A stretch of 64,000 bases of DNA. It comes from Pedobacter helvus (lineage in GTDB: Bacteria; Bacteroidota; Bacteroidia; Sphingobacteriales; Sphingobacteriaceae). A program made the position numbers and the translations under genes. Location of the stretch: the NCBI RefSeq assembly GCF_005925325.1, contig NZ_SRMP01000003.1, positions 605,898 through 669,897 of the forward strand, written 5' to 3'. Each line of letters starts with the position of its first letter. The stretch's first letter is position 1. The notes under the pieces are model-generated. The model was not told where the DNA came from, made no database searches, and saw nothing but the letters and a program-made list of their open reading frames with translations. Below are positions 44,882 through 54,680 of this stretch, one piece after another.

Positions 44882-46006
44882 ATGATCTTACTTGTTGACG
44901 ATACTCCAGAGAATCTGATTTCTCTGAAAAATGTTCTCGAAAAACATGGTTTTGAAGTAGATACGGCCAACTCTGGCGAAGAGGCGCTTAAAAAAGTGCT
45001 TAAAAATTCTTATGTGCTCATCATTTTAGATGTGCAGATGCCAGAGATGGATGGCTTTGAAGTTGCCGAAGTTATTTCGGGCTACAGCAAAGCAAAAGAA
45101 ACCGCAATTATTTTTCTTTCGGCAGCTAACACCGAATTTCGCTTTATTGCAAAAGGTTATTCTTCTGGCGGATTAGATTACATCACGAAACCTGTTGATA
45201 TCAATATTCTTTTATTGAAGATCAAGACCTTTTATCGCATTTACGAGCAAAATCGTAAGCTAAACGAAATTCAATTGGCATTATTAGAAGAAATTGAATT
45301 TAGAAAAGAAGCTGAACGTAAAAAGGACGAGTTTATTAGTATAGCTAGTCATGAGTTGAAAACACCTTTAACTAGTGTTAAGGGCTACATCCAACTTTTA
45401 GAACGTGGTTTAAACAAAGGCGATATTGATATCGTTAAAAGTCACTTGGCCAAAGCGCAAATCCAGTTAGAGAAACTCAATGGCCTTATTGCCGATTTGT
45501 TGGATATCTCCAAAATAGAAAGTGGCAAACTCAAATTCAATAAGCAATATTTCGATTTCGACCAATTGTTAGATAGTATCATTGAAGTGATCCATCAATC
45601 AAATCCGGGGTTTAATATTGAGAAGAACGGCGCTGTCAATGTCAAGGTTTTTGGCGATGAAATGCGTATTGAGCAGGTAATTGTTAATTTCCTTACTAAT
45701 GCTATAAAATACTCTCCAGGCGCAACCAAAGCCCTAATTACGGTTAATCTTAGAAATAATGAGCTTTATTTAGGCGTTAAAGATTACGGCATTGGAATGC
45801 GAGCAGATCAGATCGAAAGAGTTTTTGAAAAATTTTATCGTGTAGAAGAAACATCTCACCGTTTTCAGGGTTTAGGAATTGGACTTTATATTTCTGCAGA
45901 GATCATTAAAAGACATGGCGGAGCAATTAATGTTCGTTCGGTGTATGGAGAAGGTTCGGAATTTTATTTTACAATACCAGTAGAACAATTAAGTTCTGAG
46001 GTTTAA
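44882..46006 (+). CDS. Receiver-histidine kinase (cytoplasmic REC-HisKA-HATPase)
   Basis: The start is ATG 44882 (MILLVDDTPENLIS), the usual start of a receiver domain; a TTG two codons upstream is unlikely. Order over 374 residues: receiver (1-120) with phospho-acceptor Asp50 in ILDVQMPEMDG; a short coiled coil (about 125-150); HisKA with His157 in SHELKTPLTSVKGYI; HATPase with VIVNFLTNAIKYS, VKDYGIGMRADQ and FQGLGIGLYISAEII. No membrane segment. It begins the signalling operon; the next kinase gene starts 18 bases later. Confidence 0.93.
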   Translation: MILLVDDTPENLISLKNVLEKHGFEVDTANSGEEALKKVLKNSYVLIILDVQMPEMDGFEVAEVISGYSKAKETAIIFLSAANTEFRFIAKGYSSGGLDYITKPVDINILLLKIKTFYRIYEQNRKLNEIQLALLEEIEFRKEAERKKDEFISIASHELKTPLTSVKGYIQLLERGLNKGDIDIVKSHLAKAQIQLEKLNGLIADLLDISKIESGKLKFNKQYFDFDQLLDSIIEVIHQSNPGFNIEKNGAVNVKVFGDEMRIEQVIVNFLTNAIKYSPGATKALITVNLRNNELYLGVKDYGIGMRADQIERVFEKFYRVEETSHRFQGLGIGLYISAEIIKRHGGAINVRSVYGEGSEFYFTIPVEQLSSEV

Positions 46007-46024
46007 CACAGATCAATTTATTAG

Positions 46025-49000
46025 ATGAAACTAACCTTAAAAATGAACCTTCGTATTGGTTTAGGTATTTCGCTGTTGCTGTTAATTATTAGTTCTACAG
46101 CTTCTTATATCAGTATCAAAAACCTTATTAAAAGTGCCGACCTGGTGGTAGAAAGCAATAACATCATCAATGATGTAGACAATGTTGTTTCTATGCTTAA
46201 AGATGCCGAGACCGGACAAAGAGGCTATCTTTTAACAGGGAATACGGTCTTTTTAGATCCCTACGACAGAAGTATCAAACGTACAGATTCGCTGTTTTCG
46301 AGAGTAATGGTGGCAACTAAAGACAACGAATTCGAACAATTGAAATTAAAGGAGCTCAGAACGATCATCGATAAAAGGATGGAAATTTTATTGAGCACCA
46401 TCCAAACTAAAAAAAATAATGGCATAGTACTGGAAACATCGTTGCTGGAAGGCAAAAAATACATGGACGATGCCCGTCAGATCATCAGAGAAATTCGCAA
46501 CGAAGAGAAAAGATCACTAGCCGAAAAAACTCAAGAGATGAATACGCTGGCTGGTTTTTCGCCATTCCTGATCATTTTTGCTGCCATTTTATCTGTTTTA
46601 AGTACAGTTTTCTTTTATCGTAAAGTAAGTTCGGAGTTTAACGAGCGAGTTGCTCTGTTCCAACAACTGCAAAATGTTAACGAAGATACCGCTAAAAGAA
46701 TTGATACGATTAAAAGTATCGCACACCAAATCTCTACCGGAAATTATAAAGTTAGACTTCACGAAACTGCCAAAGATGGCTTAGGTAGCCTTTCGGGTTC
46801 GCTTAACAGTATGGCAGAAGCTTTACAACACTCATTTGCACTATTAGAAGACAAAGATTGGATGCAAACTGGTGTAGCTACCCTTAACGATAAAATGGTG
46901 GGCGATAAAGATGTTGCTGCGCTTGCCAAGGACATATTGGAAGCTGTTGTGGCACACACTAAAAGTATGGTGGGCGCTTTCTATATTTTAGAAGAAGATC
47001 ATCATTTGCATTTGGCTAGCGGATATGCTTTAGATATTACCGATAAAAAGAAAAGAATTGCACCAGGTGAGGGCTTGGTAGGGCAGGCTTTTCAGTCGGA
47101 AAAATTGATTTTACTGGAGAAAGTTCCAAATAATGAGTCGACCATTAGCTACGCTACGGGGCAAACCAAACCTAACAGCGTGGTTGCTTTTCCTATTATT
47201 AGAAATGGATTGGTTTTAGGTGTAATTGAGCTGGCTACCGTGAATGCTTACCCGCAACGCAAAATCGATTTCATGGAGAACATTTCCACAAATATCGGTA
47301 TTGCCATTAATTCTGCTCAAGGCAGAAAGAAACTACAAGATTTCTTGGAAGAAACGCAATCGCAAGCGGAAGAGCTACAATCGCAGCACAGCGAATTAGA
47401 AGCGTTAAATGCAGAGTTAGAAGCGCAAACACAAAAAATACAAGCTTCTGAAGAAGAACTTAGGGTGCAACAAGAAGAGTTGTTACAGAGCAACCAAGAG
47501 CTAGAAGAAAGAAGTGCCTTGTTAGAAGAGCGTAACCAACTGATTTTAGAGCGTAACCTAGAAATTAAACAAAAGGCCGAAGAGTTAGAACAAAGCACCC
47601 GATACAAATCGGAGTTTTTGGCCAACATGTCGCACGAGTTGCGTACGCCGCTAAATTCTATTTTGTTGCTGTCTAAGCTGATGTCTGAAAGCGAAGAACT
47701 GCAAAGAGAATATACAGAATATGCATCGGTTATCCAGAGTTCTGGACAAGGTTTATTGAGCCTAATTGATGAGATCTTGGATCTTTCGAAAATTGAGGCC
47801 GGCAAAATGGAACTTGAGGTAGCAGAAGTGAGAATTGATGAGATTACCGCCGATATCAGATCGTTGTTTATGCCAATTGCTAAAGACAAACATTTAGAAC
47901 TGGTCATCGGTGTATCTGGCGATGTGCCTCATGCTTTCACTTCAGATAAAATGCGTTTATCGCAAATCTTAAAAAACCTACTTTCTAATGCATTTAAATT
48001 TACTTCACAAGGCAAGGTAAGTTTGGCGATCGGTTACAATGAAAAGGACAATATCCTAAGTTTTGCGGTGAGTGATACCGGAATAGGAATTGCAAAAAAT
48101 AAACAAGGCTTGGTTTTCGAGGCTTTCCAACAGGCAGATGGCTCTACTCGTCGTAAATTTGGAGGTACAGGTTTAGGCTTATCTATCAGCAAGCAATTGG
48201 CGGTACTTTTGGGCGGTAATATTAAATTAGAAAGTGTAGAGGGCGAGGGAAGTACATTTACGCTAACCATTCCAGCTGATTTTAACGACAGAAAAGAAAT
48301 AGTTTTTGCTGAAGTAGTTGAAGAGAAAGAAGCTGAAACGAAACAGGAAAGAAAAGAAGAAGATCGTTTTGTGGTTACCAAAATCCCTGACGATGTAGCC
48401 GATGATAGAGATAGCATTACAGATCAAGACAAATCTATCCTGATCATAGAAGACGATACGTACTTTGCTAAAACCTTGCTAGATTTCACCAGAAAAAGAA
48501 ACTATAAAGGTTTAGTTGCCGTTCGTGGAGATGTAGGGATTGAGATGGCGCAGAAATACAATCCGTTGGCCATATTGCTAGATATCCAACTGCCAGTTAA
48601 AGATGGTTGGCAGGTAATGGACGAGCTGAAATCTAATCCGTTAACGAGACACATTCCAGTGCACATCATGTCGTCGCTTTCTGCAAAAAGAGAGAGCTTG
48701 CAAAAAGGTGCGGTAGATTTCATCAACAAGCCCTTTGCTTTAGAGCACATGAAAGTGATTTTCGAAAAATTGGAGCATGCGCTTAGCAAAAACCCGAAAA
48801 AGGTGTTGATTGTAGAAGAGAACAAGCAACATGCGGAGGCTCTGAGCCACTACCTAAGTTCGTCGAACTTACAAACTTTGGTGGTTTCTAACATCAGCGA
48901 GAGCATAGATGCACTGCATCGTAAAGAAGTAGATTGCGTAATTTTAGATATGGGAATTCCGGATAAAACGGCTTACGAGACCTTGGAAACCATTAAAAAA

Positions 49001-49612
49001 AGCGAAGGTTTGGAGAATTTGCCGATCATCATTTTTACGGGCAAAAACCTTTCTAAAGGAGAAGAAACTAGGATCAAACAATACGCAGATTCTATTGTTG
49101 TAAAAACCGCTCATTCTTACCAACGTATTTTAGATGAAGCTGCGGTTTTCTTACATCTGGTAGAAGAAAAAGACAATAAAGGCAAACAACTGGGTAAATC
49201 AGAGACTTTGCAGAACGTAACCGATGTTTTAAAAGACAAAGTAGTGTTAATTGCCGACGACGACGTTAGAAACATCTTTTCGTTAACTAAAGCTTTAGAG
49301 CCACATAAGATGAAGGTTTTACCAGCGATAGATGGGAAAGAGGCATTAGAAGCGATAAAAGCGAACCCTAAGATAGATGTTGTATTAATGGATATGATGA
49401 TGCCTGAATTGGATGGTTATGAAACCACCAAGCAAATTAGAGCAATGGCGGCCTACAAAAACTTGCCAATACTGGCTGTAACCGCAAAAGCGATGATGGG
49501 CGATAGGGAGAAATGTATTGCTGCGGGGGCGTCAGATTACATCTCTAAACCAGTAGACATTGATCAATTGATTTCATTATTGAGAGTTTGGCTTTATGAT
49601 AAATCTAATTAA
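46025..49612 (+). CDS. Hybrid histidine kinase, CHASE3-HAMP-GAF-HK with three receivers
   Basis: A 1195-residue membrane kinase. Order: TM1 (about 8-28), CHASE3 sensor (about 35-165, with the MLKDAETGQRGYLLTGN signature), TM2 (about 178-198), HAMP (about 200-270), GAF (about 285-430), a long Gln/Glu-rich coiled coil (about 440-525), HisKA with His537 (MSHELRTPLNSI), HATPase (about 640-765), then receivers with Asp853 (ILLDIQLPVKDG), Asp975 (VILDMGIPDKTA) and Asp1123 (LMDMMMPELDG). The middle receiver is less typical but keeps its Asp. It may pass phosphate to the stand-alone receiver encoded nine bases later. Confidence 0.94.
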   Translation: MKLTLKMNLRIGLGISLLLLIISSTASYISIKNLIKSADLVVESNNIINDVDNVVSMLKDAETGQRGYLLTGNTVFLDPYDRSIKRTDSLFSRVMVATKDNEFEQLKLKELRTIIDKRMEILLSTIQTKKNNGIVLETSLLEGKKYMDDARQIIREIRNEEKRSLAEKTQEMNTLAGFSPFLIIFAAILSVLSTVFFYRKVSSEFNERVALFQQLQNVNEDTAKRIDTIKSIAHQISTGNYKVRLHETAKDGLGSLSGSLNSMAEALQHSFALLEDKDWMQTGVATLNDKMVGDKDVAALAKDILEAVVAHTKSMVGAFYILEEDHHLHLASGYALDITDKKKRIAPGEGLVGQAFQSEKLILLEKVPNNESTISYATGQTKPNSVVAFPIIRNGLVLGVIELATVNAYPQRKIDFMENISTNIGIAINSAQGRKKLQDFLEETQSQAEELQSQHSELEALNAELEAQTQKIQASEEELRVQQEELLQSNQELEERSALLEERNQLILERNLEIKQKAEELEQSTRYKSEFLANMSHELRTPLNSILLLSKLMSESEELQREYTEYASVIQSSGQGLLSLIDEILDLSKIEAGKMELEVAEVRIDEITADIRSLFMPIAKDKHLELVIGVSGDVPHAFTSDKMRLSQILKNLLSNAFKFTSQGKVSLAIGYNEKDNILSFAVSDTGIGIAKNKQGLVFEAFQQADGSTRRKFGGTGLGLSISKQLAVLLGGNIKLESVEGEGSTFTLTIPADFNDRKEIVFAEVVEEKEAETKQERKEEDRFVVTKIPDDVADDRDSITDQDKSILIIEDDTYFAKTLLDFTRKRNYKGLVAVRGDVGIEMAQKYNPLAILLDIQLPVKDGWQVMDELKSNPLTRHIPVHIMSSLSAKRESLQKGAVDFINKPFALEHMKVIFEKLEHALSKNPKKVLIVEENKQHAEALSHYLSSSNLQTLVVSNISESIDALHRKEVDCVILDMGIPDKTAYETLETIKKSEGLENLPIIIFTGKNLSKGEETRIKQYADSIVVKTAHSYQRILDEAAVFLHLVEEKDNKGKQLGKSETLQNVTDVLKDKVVLIADDDVRNIFSLTKALEPHKMKVLPAIDGKEALEAIKANPKIDVVLMDMMMPELDGYETTKQIRAMAAYKNLPILAVTAKAMMGDREKCIAAGASDYISKPVDIDQLISLLRVWLYDKSN

Positions 49613-49620
49613 CGGCTAAG

Positions 49621-49995
49621 ATGGAAGGTTTAAAAAAGAAAATTTTAATCATCGACGACGATAGCAGAAACATTTTTGCGCTGAAGGCTGTTTTAACTGC
49701 TAAAAAATATACCTGTTTATCTGCTTTAGGTGCACAAGAGGGTTTCGATATCATAAAAAATACACCAGATGTTGGTGTGGTTTTATTGGACATGATGATG
49801 CCAGATTTAGACGGCTACCAAGCCATGGCCAAAATGAAAGAAGATGAGCAATTGAAAGATCTTCCTGTAATTGCGGTAACGGCACAGGCAATGCTAGGAG
49901 ATAAAGAGCGCTGCTTAGAAGCGGGTGCAGTGGGTTATATTTCTAAGCCAGTAAATGTAGAAGAACTCGTTAAGTTATTAAACAATTATTTGTAG
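49621..49995 (+). CDS. Stand-alone receiver domain protein
   Basis: A 124-residue single receiver domain with no output domain. Phospho-acceptor Asp57 lies in LLDMMMPDLDGYQA, acidic pocket DDD near residues 12-14, and the conserved Lys in YISKPVNVEEL. It is closely similar to the last receiver of the upstream hybrid kinase, which suggests recent duplication. It may relay phosphate or act through protein contacts. Its stop overlaps the cheR start by one base. Confidence 0.92.
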   Translation: MEGLKKKILIIDDDSRNIFALKAVLTAKKYTCLSALGAQEGFDIIKNTPDVGVVLLDMMMPDLDGYQAMAKMKEDEQLKDLPVIAVTAQAMLGDKERCLEAGAVGYISKPVNVEELVKLLNNYL

Positions 49996-50822
49996 TGTCA
50001 AATTCTGGAAACATAAGCGACGAACAAGTTGAGATCTTAATCAATGATGTGTTAGAGCATCATGGTTATGATTTCACCGGCTATTCTAGGGCCTCCTTGA
50101 AAAGGCGCTTGTCCAGGTTGTATTCGCTAGATAAGCACGTTAGCTTCGCCGAATTCAGGTACAAAACCTTAAACGATAATGTCTATTTCAAGCATTTTGT
50201 AGAAGGTGTTACGGTAAACGTTACCGAGATGTTTCGCGATCCAACTTTCTACCGTTTATTACGGGATAAGATCTTGCCAAGCTTAAACACCTATCCGTTC
50301 ATTCGCATTTGGTTGGCCGGCTGTTCTACAGGCGAAGAAGCCTATTCGGTTGCCATTTTATTGCAAGAACTAAATCTGTTGCACAAATCGTTAATCTATG
50401 CTACAGATATCAATCCAACGGTTTTAGAAAAGGCTGCACTAGGGATGTTTCCGCTTAGCCAAATGAAAAGCTATTCTGAAAATTACATCGCTTCTGGCGG
50501 AAAAAAAGATTTCTCATCTTACTATACTGCTAACTATACATTGGCCAAATTTGATTCGGAATTAAAAAGTAAGATGATTTTTTCTACCCACAATTTGGTT
50601 TCCGATCGCTCGTTTAACGAGTTTCAACTTATTTTGTGCAGAAACGTATTGATCTACTTTGACAGACCGTTACAGTTTCGCGTTTTTCAATTATTCGATC
50701 AAAGTTTAGACAACTTAGGTTATCTGGCTTTGGGTACAAAGGAAACCATCGATTTTTCACCTATTTCGCCGACTTATAAAAGGGTAGGAACAGACAAAGT
50801 TTGGAGAAAGGTGAGCGCATGA
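49995..50822 (+). CDS. cheR: CheR-type methyltransferase
   Basis: A 275-residue SAM-dependent protein-glutamate methyltransferase, starting at GTG that overlaps the preceding stop by one base. An N-terminal helical domain (about 1-75) is followed by the catalytic domain with VNVTEMFRDPTFYRLLRDKILP, WLAGCSTGEEAYSVAILLQE (SAM-binding) and LILCRNVLIYFDRPLQ. Family enzymes methylate chemoreceptor glutamates, but no receptor is encoded here, so the target is unknown. It overlaps cheB by four bases. Confidence 0.92.
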   Translation: MSNSGNISDEQVEILINDVLEHHGYDFTGYSRASLKRRLSRLYSLDKHVSFAEFRYKTLNDNVYFKHFVEGVTVNVTEMFRDPTFYRLLRDKILPSLNTYPFIRIWLAGCSTGEEAYSVAILLQELNLLHKSLIYATDINPTVLEKAALGMFPLSQMKSYSENYIASGGKKDFSSYYTANYTLAKFDSELKSKMIFSTHNLVSDRSFNEFQLILCRNVLIYFDRPLQFRVFQLFDQSLDNLGYLALGTKETIDFSPISPTYKRVGTDKVWRKVSA

Positions 50823-51388
50823 GAAAAAATGGAATGTTGGTGATCGGCGGCTCGGCCGGCAGTTTAGATGTGCTGCTGAAAGTGCTGCCAGAAGTGAAAA
50901 GGGATTTGGATTTTGCTATTATCATTGTGATACATCGTAAACAGGGCACCGATTCATTACTGACTGATCTATTAGCGCACCGAACAAAACTCAATGTAAA
51001 AGAAGCCGACGAGAAGGAGCGAATTTTGAATGGCACCGTTTACATTGCGCCTTCAGATTATCACCTACTAATAGAAAAAGACTTCAGTTTTTCGCTGGAT
51101 TACTCTGAAAAAGTCAACTATTCACGGCCTTCTATAGATGTCACTTTCCAATCTGCTGCCGATGCCTATGGCGATAATTTGGTTTGCATGTTATTATCGG
51201 GATCTAACTCTGATGGTGTAAACGGGCTGATTACGGTTAGAAAGAATGGTGGGATAACCATCGCCCAAAATCCAGCTTCTGCACAAGTTTCGTATATGCC
51301 AGAACAGGCAATTTTAAAAGCAAATGTAAGTTCGGTTTTAAATATCGAGGACATGGCTGCATATATCAATTCATTAGCTAAACATTAA
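50819..51388 (+). CDS. CheB-type methylesterase without receiver domain
   Basis: The start is ATG 50819, overlapping the cheR stop by ATGA. The 189-residue catalytic domain has the Ser-His-Asp triad in place: Ser12 in VIGGSAGSLDVLL, His in IVIHRKQGTDS, and Asp in LLSGSNSDGVNGL. The regulatory receiver that normally precedes this domain is missing, so activity must be controlled in another way, perhaps through the separate receiver 5 bases downstream. It would oppose the neighbouring CheR on an unknown protein. Confidence 0.9.
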   Translation: MRKNGMLVIGGSAGSLDVLLKVLPEVKRDLDFAIIIVIHRKQGTDSLLTDLLAHRTKLNVKEADEKERILNGTVYIAPSDYHLLIEKDFSFSLDYSEKVNYSRPSIDVTFQSAADAYGDNLVCMLLSGSNSDGVNGLITVRKNGGITIAQNPASAQVSYMPEQAILKANVSSVLNIEDMAAYINSLAKH

Positions 51389-51392
51389 TAAG

Positions 51393-51755
51393 ATGAGCAA
51401 AAAAGTTTTCATTTTTGATGACAATCAAGACATTTTAGAACTGTGTACCCTGATTTTGGAGGGAGCGGGTTACGAAACTAAAACCTCATCTACATCAAAT
51501 GATATTATCAACCAGGTTTCTGCTTACGAGCCAGACATTATTCTAATGGATAATTGGTTGCCAGATGTAGGCGGCATAGAGGCTACACAAGAGCTTAAAA
51601 AGCATCCGTCGTACAAAACCATACCTGTGGTTTATTTTTCGGCTAATAACGATATTAAAACACTTGCCGAAACTGCCGGTGCCGAAAGCTATTTATCAAA
51701 ACCTTTTGATATTGATGAATTAGAGGCAAAAGTGGTTTCCTTAATTGGAAAGTAA
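51393..51755 (+). CDS. Stand-alone receiver domain protein
   Basis: A 120-residue receiver with no output domain, last gene of the signalling operon. Phospho-acceptor Asp53 is in ILMDNWLPDVGG, the acidic pocket is FDDNQD, and the Lys is in ESYLSKPFDIDEL. It probably supplies phosphorylation control to the neighbouring receiver-less CheB (inference from order). Confidence 0.9.
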   Translation: MSKKVFIFDDNQDILELCTLILEGAGYETKTSSTSNDIINQVSAYEPDIILMDNWLPDVGGIEATQELKKHPSYKTIPVVYFSANNDIKTLAETAGAESYLSKPFDIDELEAKVVSLIGK

Positions 51756-51789
51756 AGCGTTATTTCAATTGGTTGAGGATATGGATTTA

Positions 51790-51912
51790 AGTCGCCATTT
51801 CGACCGCAGCGCAGCGAGCGGAGAACTGAAAGAAAGCACGGCTAAATCTTTCATGATGTTATTGCGATTTCAAAGATTTTACTTCGCAGAGCTACGGCGC
51901 TCCACTCGTTTT
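51790..51912 (+). repeat. Intergenic repeat, CATTTCGACCGCAGCGCAGC type
   Basis: CGCCATTTCGACCGCAGCGC is a member of the GTCATTTCGAACG family, with GAGCTACGGCGCTCCACTCG about 80 bases downstream as a degenerate partner. Confidence 0.5.
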
Positions 51913-51926
51913 CCTATCGATAACTA

Positions 51927-52319
51927 TTAAATTTCACTACTAAACAATGAAAATATGTAAATGGTAATAAATACGACAAATATTATGATTCTAAATGTCC
52001 TTTGTTGTCTTGCTTTTCTCAAATAACCGTCTTTTTTCAATTCCCAAGAAATTAGAATTTCAAAGAGCGTAAGGAACGGGCTATCAAGAAAATCGAATAT
52101 TGAGAAAGCTTCTTTCGCCCTTTTGGCTCTTTCCATGTTTTCCTGGCGTTCGTGAAGGAATTTTTCTCTTGAAACCAAATCCGAATAGTCAACCCCTCTA
52201 ACTGTAAGTTTATTTTTGGCTTGAACTACAGCTTCATCATCCCAGTTTTCTGGAATAGCAACAATTTTTACCAATTCATTGGAAGTTCGAGCGGCTATCG
52301 GAGGGTTAAAGATTTTCAT
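51927..52319 (-). CDS. Hypothetical membrane-anchored protein (130 aa)
   Basis: The start is ATG 52319; the frame upstream passes through a terminator and is not coding. The 130-residue protein is soluble and charged for about 105 residues (MKIFNPPIAARTSNELVKIVAIPENWD), with a coiled segment near 45-75 and one C-terminal transmembrane helix (FRIIIFVVFITIYIFSLF). Tail-anchored topology is likely. No family recognised. Confidence 0.65.
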   Translation of the reverse strand: MKIFNPPIAARTSNELVKIVAIPENWDDEAVVQAKNKLTVRGVDYSDLVSREKFLHERQENMERAKRAKEAFSIFDFLDSPFLTLFEILISWELKKDGYLRKARQQRTFRIIIFVVFITIYIFSLFSSEI

Positions 52320-52354
52320 TCTCCGTAAATATACATTGAATAAAAATAAGTTAA

Positions 52355-52393
52355 AATAAAGAAGCCTCGGCATACGTCGAGGCTTCTTTATTT
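52355..52393 (-). terminator. Intrinsic terminator after aspS
   Basis: Twelve-pair perfect stem (52358-52369 / 52378-52389), core GAAGCCTCG / CGAGGCTTC, loop of eight. On the minus strand a T-rich tract follows. Confidence 0.85.
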
Positions 52394-52437
52394 TATGTGG
52401 ACTGTTAACTGAAAACCGTAAACTGAAAACTGCCAAC

Positions 52438-52461
52438 TATGCCAAAGGCATTCCTTCAGAA
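52438..52461. repeat. Copy of a direct repeat flanking aspS
   Basis: TATGCCAAAGGCATTCCTTC is repeated without change at 54252. The two copies bracket the aspS gene. Confidence 0.6.
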
Positions 52462-54210
52462 TTAACCAACAGTACTAATCTTCAATTCCTTCAACTGCTT
52501 ATCGTCAATGGTGCTTGGGCTATCAATCATTACGTCTCTGCCCGAATTGTTTTTAGGGAAAGCAATCACATCTCTAATGGTATCTAAGCCAGCAAATAAC
52601 GACACTAAACGATCGAAACCGAAAGCCAAACCACCATGTGGCGGTGCGCCGTACTCAAAAGCATCTAATAAGAAGCCAAATTGCTTTTGCGCCTCTTCAT
52701 CACTAAAACCTAAATGCTTAAACATCAAAGCCTGCGTTTCTTTATCATGGATACGGATAGAACCACCACCAATTTCGGTACCGTTCAATACCATATCGTA
52801 GGCGTTTGCTCTCACTTCGCCTGGTTTGGTATCTAACAAAGGAATATCCTCTGGTTTTGGCGAAGTAAATGGATGGTGCATGGCATGGTAGCGCTCACTT
52901 TCCTCATCCCATTCTAACAATGGGAAATCTAATACCCAAAGTGCCGAAAACTTATTTTTATCGCGTAAGCCTAAGCGAGAACCCATTTCTAAACGCAATT
53001 CGTTCATTTGTTTCTGCACTTTTTCTTTCACGGCTCCTGCTAATACCAACACTAAATCGCCTGGCTCTGTCTGTAATGCCGCCGACCATTTTTTCAGTTC
53101 ATCCTCATTATAAAACTTATCCACAGAAGATTTTAATGAACCATCTTCGTTGTGGCGCAGGTAAATTAAACCAGTAGCACCAATTTGCGGACGCTTAACG
53201 AAATCCGTTAGCTCATCTAACTGCTTACGAGTATAATGTGCGCAGCCTTTAGCGTTGATACCAACCACTAATTCTGCATTATCAAAAACAGCAAAATCTT
53301 TGCCTTTAACAATATCGTTTAGCTCTACAAAAAGCATCTCGAAACGTGTATCTGGCTTGTCAGAACCATATAAACGCATCGCATCAGCATATTGCATACG
53401 AGGTACTTCAGGTAAATCGATGCCTTTAATTTCTTTGAACAAAGTTCTAATCAGTCCTTCGAAAGTATTCAAGATATCCTCTTGCTCTACAAACGACATC
53501 TCGCAGTCAATTTGCGTAAATTCAGGTTGTCTATCTGCACGTAAATCCTCATCTCTAAAGCATTTCACAATTTGGAAATACCTGTCGAAACCAGAAACCA
53601 TCAATAACTGCTTAAAGGTTTGTGGCGATTGCGGCAAAGCATAAAACTCGCCCGGGTTCATACGGCTAGGCACCACAAAATCGCGGGCACCCTCTGGCGT
53701 AGATTTGATCAACACCGGCGTTTCTACCTCAATAAAATCCAACCCATCTAAATACCTACGTACAGATTGAGCCATTTTATGACGCAACACCATGTTGTTA
53801 CGTACCGGGTTACGACGTAAATCCAAGTAACGATATTTCATACGTAAATCGTCGCCGCCATCCGTTTCATCAGCAATTAAGAAAGGCGGCAATTTAGCCG
53901 AGTTCAAAATCTCCAAAGAAGAAACTTTAATTTCGATATCCCCAGTCGGGATTTCTTTGTTTTTATTGGTACGCTCAACCACTACACCGCTTACTTTAAT
54001 CACAAATTCGCGACCAAGTGCACGGGCTTGCTGGCACAAATCGGCATTATCGTTCATGTTAAATACCAATTGGGTAATTCCATAACGATCGCGGATGTCG
54101 ATAAACGTCATTCCGCCCAAATCCCTAGAGTTCTGCATCCAGCCGCACAAAGTGACATTTTCGCCTAAATTTTCAAGGCTCAAAGCACCGCAAGTAGTTG
54201 TTCTTAACAT
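52462..54210 (-). CDS. aspS: Aspartyl-tRNA synthetase
   Basis: The start is ATG 54210 ([24 protein letters not shown]); the longer frame upstream is non-coding. The 582-residue class II enzyme has an N-terminal OB anticodon-binding domain (about 1-105), motif 2 in [25 protein letters not shown], a bacterial GAD insertion (about 280-420), and motif 3 [16 protein letters not shown]. Start is supported by a TACTTTTG -7 element on the minus strand at 54239-54232. It charges tRNA-Asp. Confidence 0.97.
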   Translation of the reverse strand: MLRTTTCGALSLENLGENVTLCGWMQNSRDLGGMTFIDIRDRYGITQLVFNMNDNADLCQQARALGREFVIKVSGVVVERTNKNKEIPTGDIEIKVSSLEILNSAKLPPFLIADETDGGDDLRMKYRYLDLRRNPVRNNMVLRHKMAQSVRRYLDGLDFIEVETPVLIKSTPEGARDFVVPSRMNPGEFYALPQSPQTFKQLLMVSGFDRYFQIVKCFRDEDLRADRQPEFTQIDCEMSFVEQEDILNTFEGLIRTLFKEIKGIDLPEVPRMQYADAMRLYGSDKPDTRFEMLFVELNDIVKGKDFAVFDNAELVVGINAKGCAHYTRKQLDELTDFVKRPQIGATGLIYLRHNEDGSLKSSVDKFYNEDELKKWSAALQTEPGDLVLVLAGAVKEKVQKQMNELRLEMGSRLGLRDKNKFSALWVLDFPLLEWDEESERYHAMHHPFTSPKPEDIPLLDTKPGEVRANAYDMVLNGTEIGGGSIRIHDKETQALMFKHLGFSDEEAQKQFGFLLDAFEYGAPPHGGLAFGFDRLVSLFAGLDTIRDVIAFPKNNSGRDVMIDSPSTIDDKQLKELKISTVG

Positions 54211-54231
54211 ATTTATTCGATGTTTAAGCGG

Positions 54232-54239
54232 CAAAAGTA
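54232..54239 (-). promoter_or_regulatory. -7 element of aspS
   Basis: TACTTTTG on the minus strand, a perfect TAnnTTTG, about 22 bases before the aspS ATG. It lies inside the longer open frame and so rules out the upstream start. Confidence 0.5.
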
Positions 54240-54251
54240 CGAATTTAGATT

Positions 54252-54275
54252 TATGCCAAAGGCATTCCTTCGGAA
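54252..54275. repeat. Second copy of the direct repeat flanking aspS
   Basis: Same 20 bases as at 52438, then one mismatch and three more identical bases. Confidence 0.6.
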
Positions 54276-54680
54276 CGATTTTAGATTTAGCCTGTAAAGG
54301 AGTTAAATTAGTATGAGTTTGATAAAAAATTAGCCAATTTGCTAGCGATAGCGCCTCCAATATTCGTTCCATTAATTTCGGTCTCTTATTTTTCGGATTG
54401 CACCAATAAGCCAAAGCACTCACTTTGAAAGAAACCTGCGGAGCAAGCATGAATACAGATAAGAACAAAAGCAACACTGAATAAATAAGCAACCGAGAGT
54501 TTTTTTTACTTTTTGCGGTCAACCTGAGCTTTAGCGAAAGCCTGATAACCTATAATCAAAATTGATAAACTTGAAGAAAAGTAAGAGCCCAGCGGCGGCG
54601 AGCTTAAAAAAGTATATATTGAACATCATTTCACTTATATTAAATTATTATTTTCGAAGAGCAATACCTGCATTTCAAAT

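Noticed and set aside
47317..47907. 196-codon frame on the minus strand
   Set aside because: It is Ser/Leu-rich because it mirrors the Glu/Gln-rich coiled coil and HisKA of the kinase on the plus strand; no family resemblance.
54211..54522. N-terminal extension of aspS with a hydrophobic stretch
   Set aside because: AspRS starts at the conserved [12 protein letters not shown] -7 promoter element lies inside the extension, and it crosses a repeat, so it is fortuitous.
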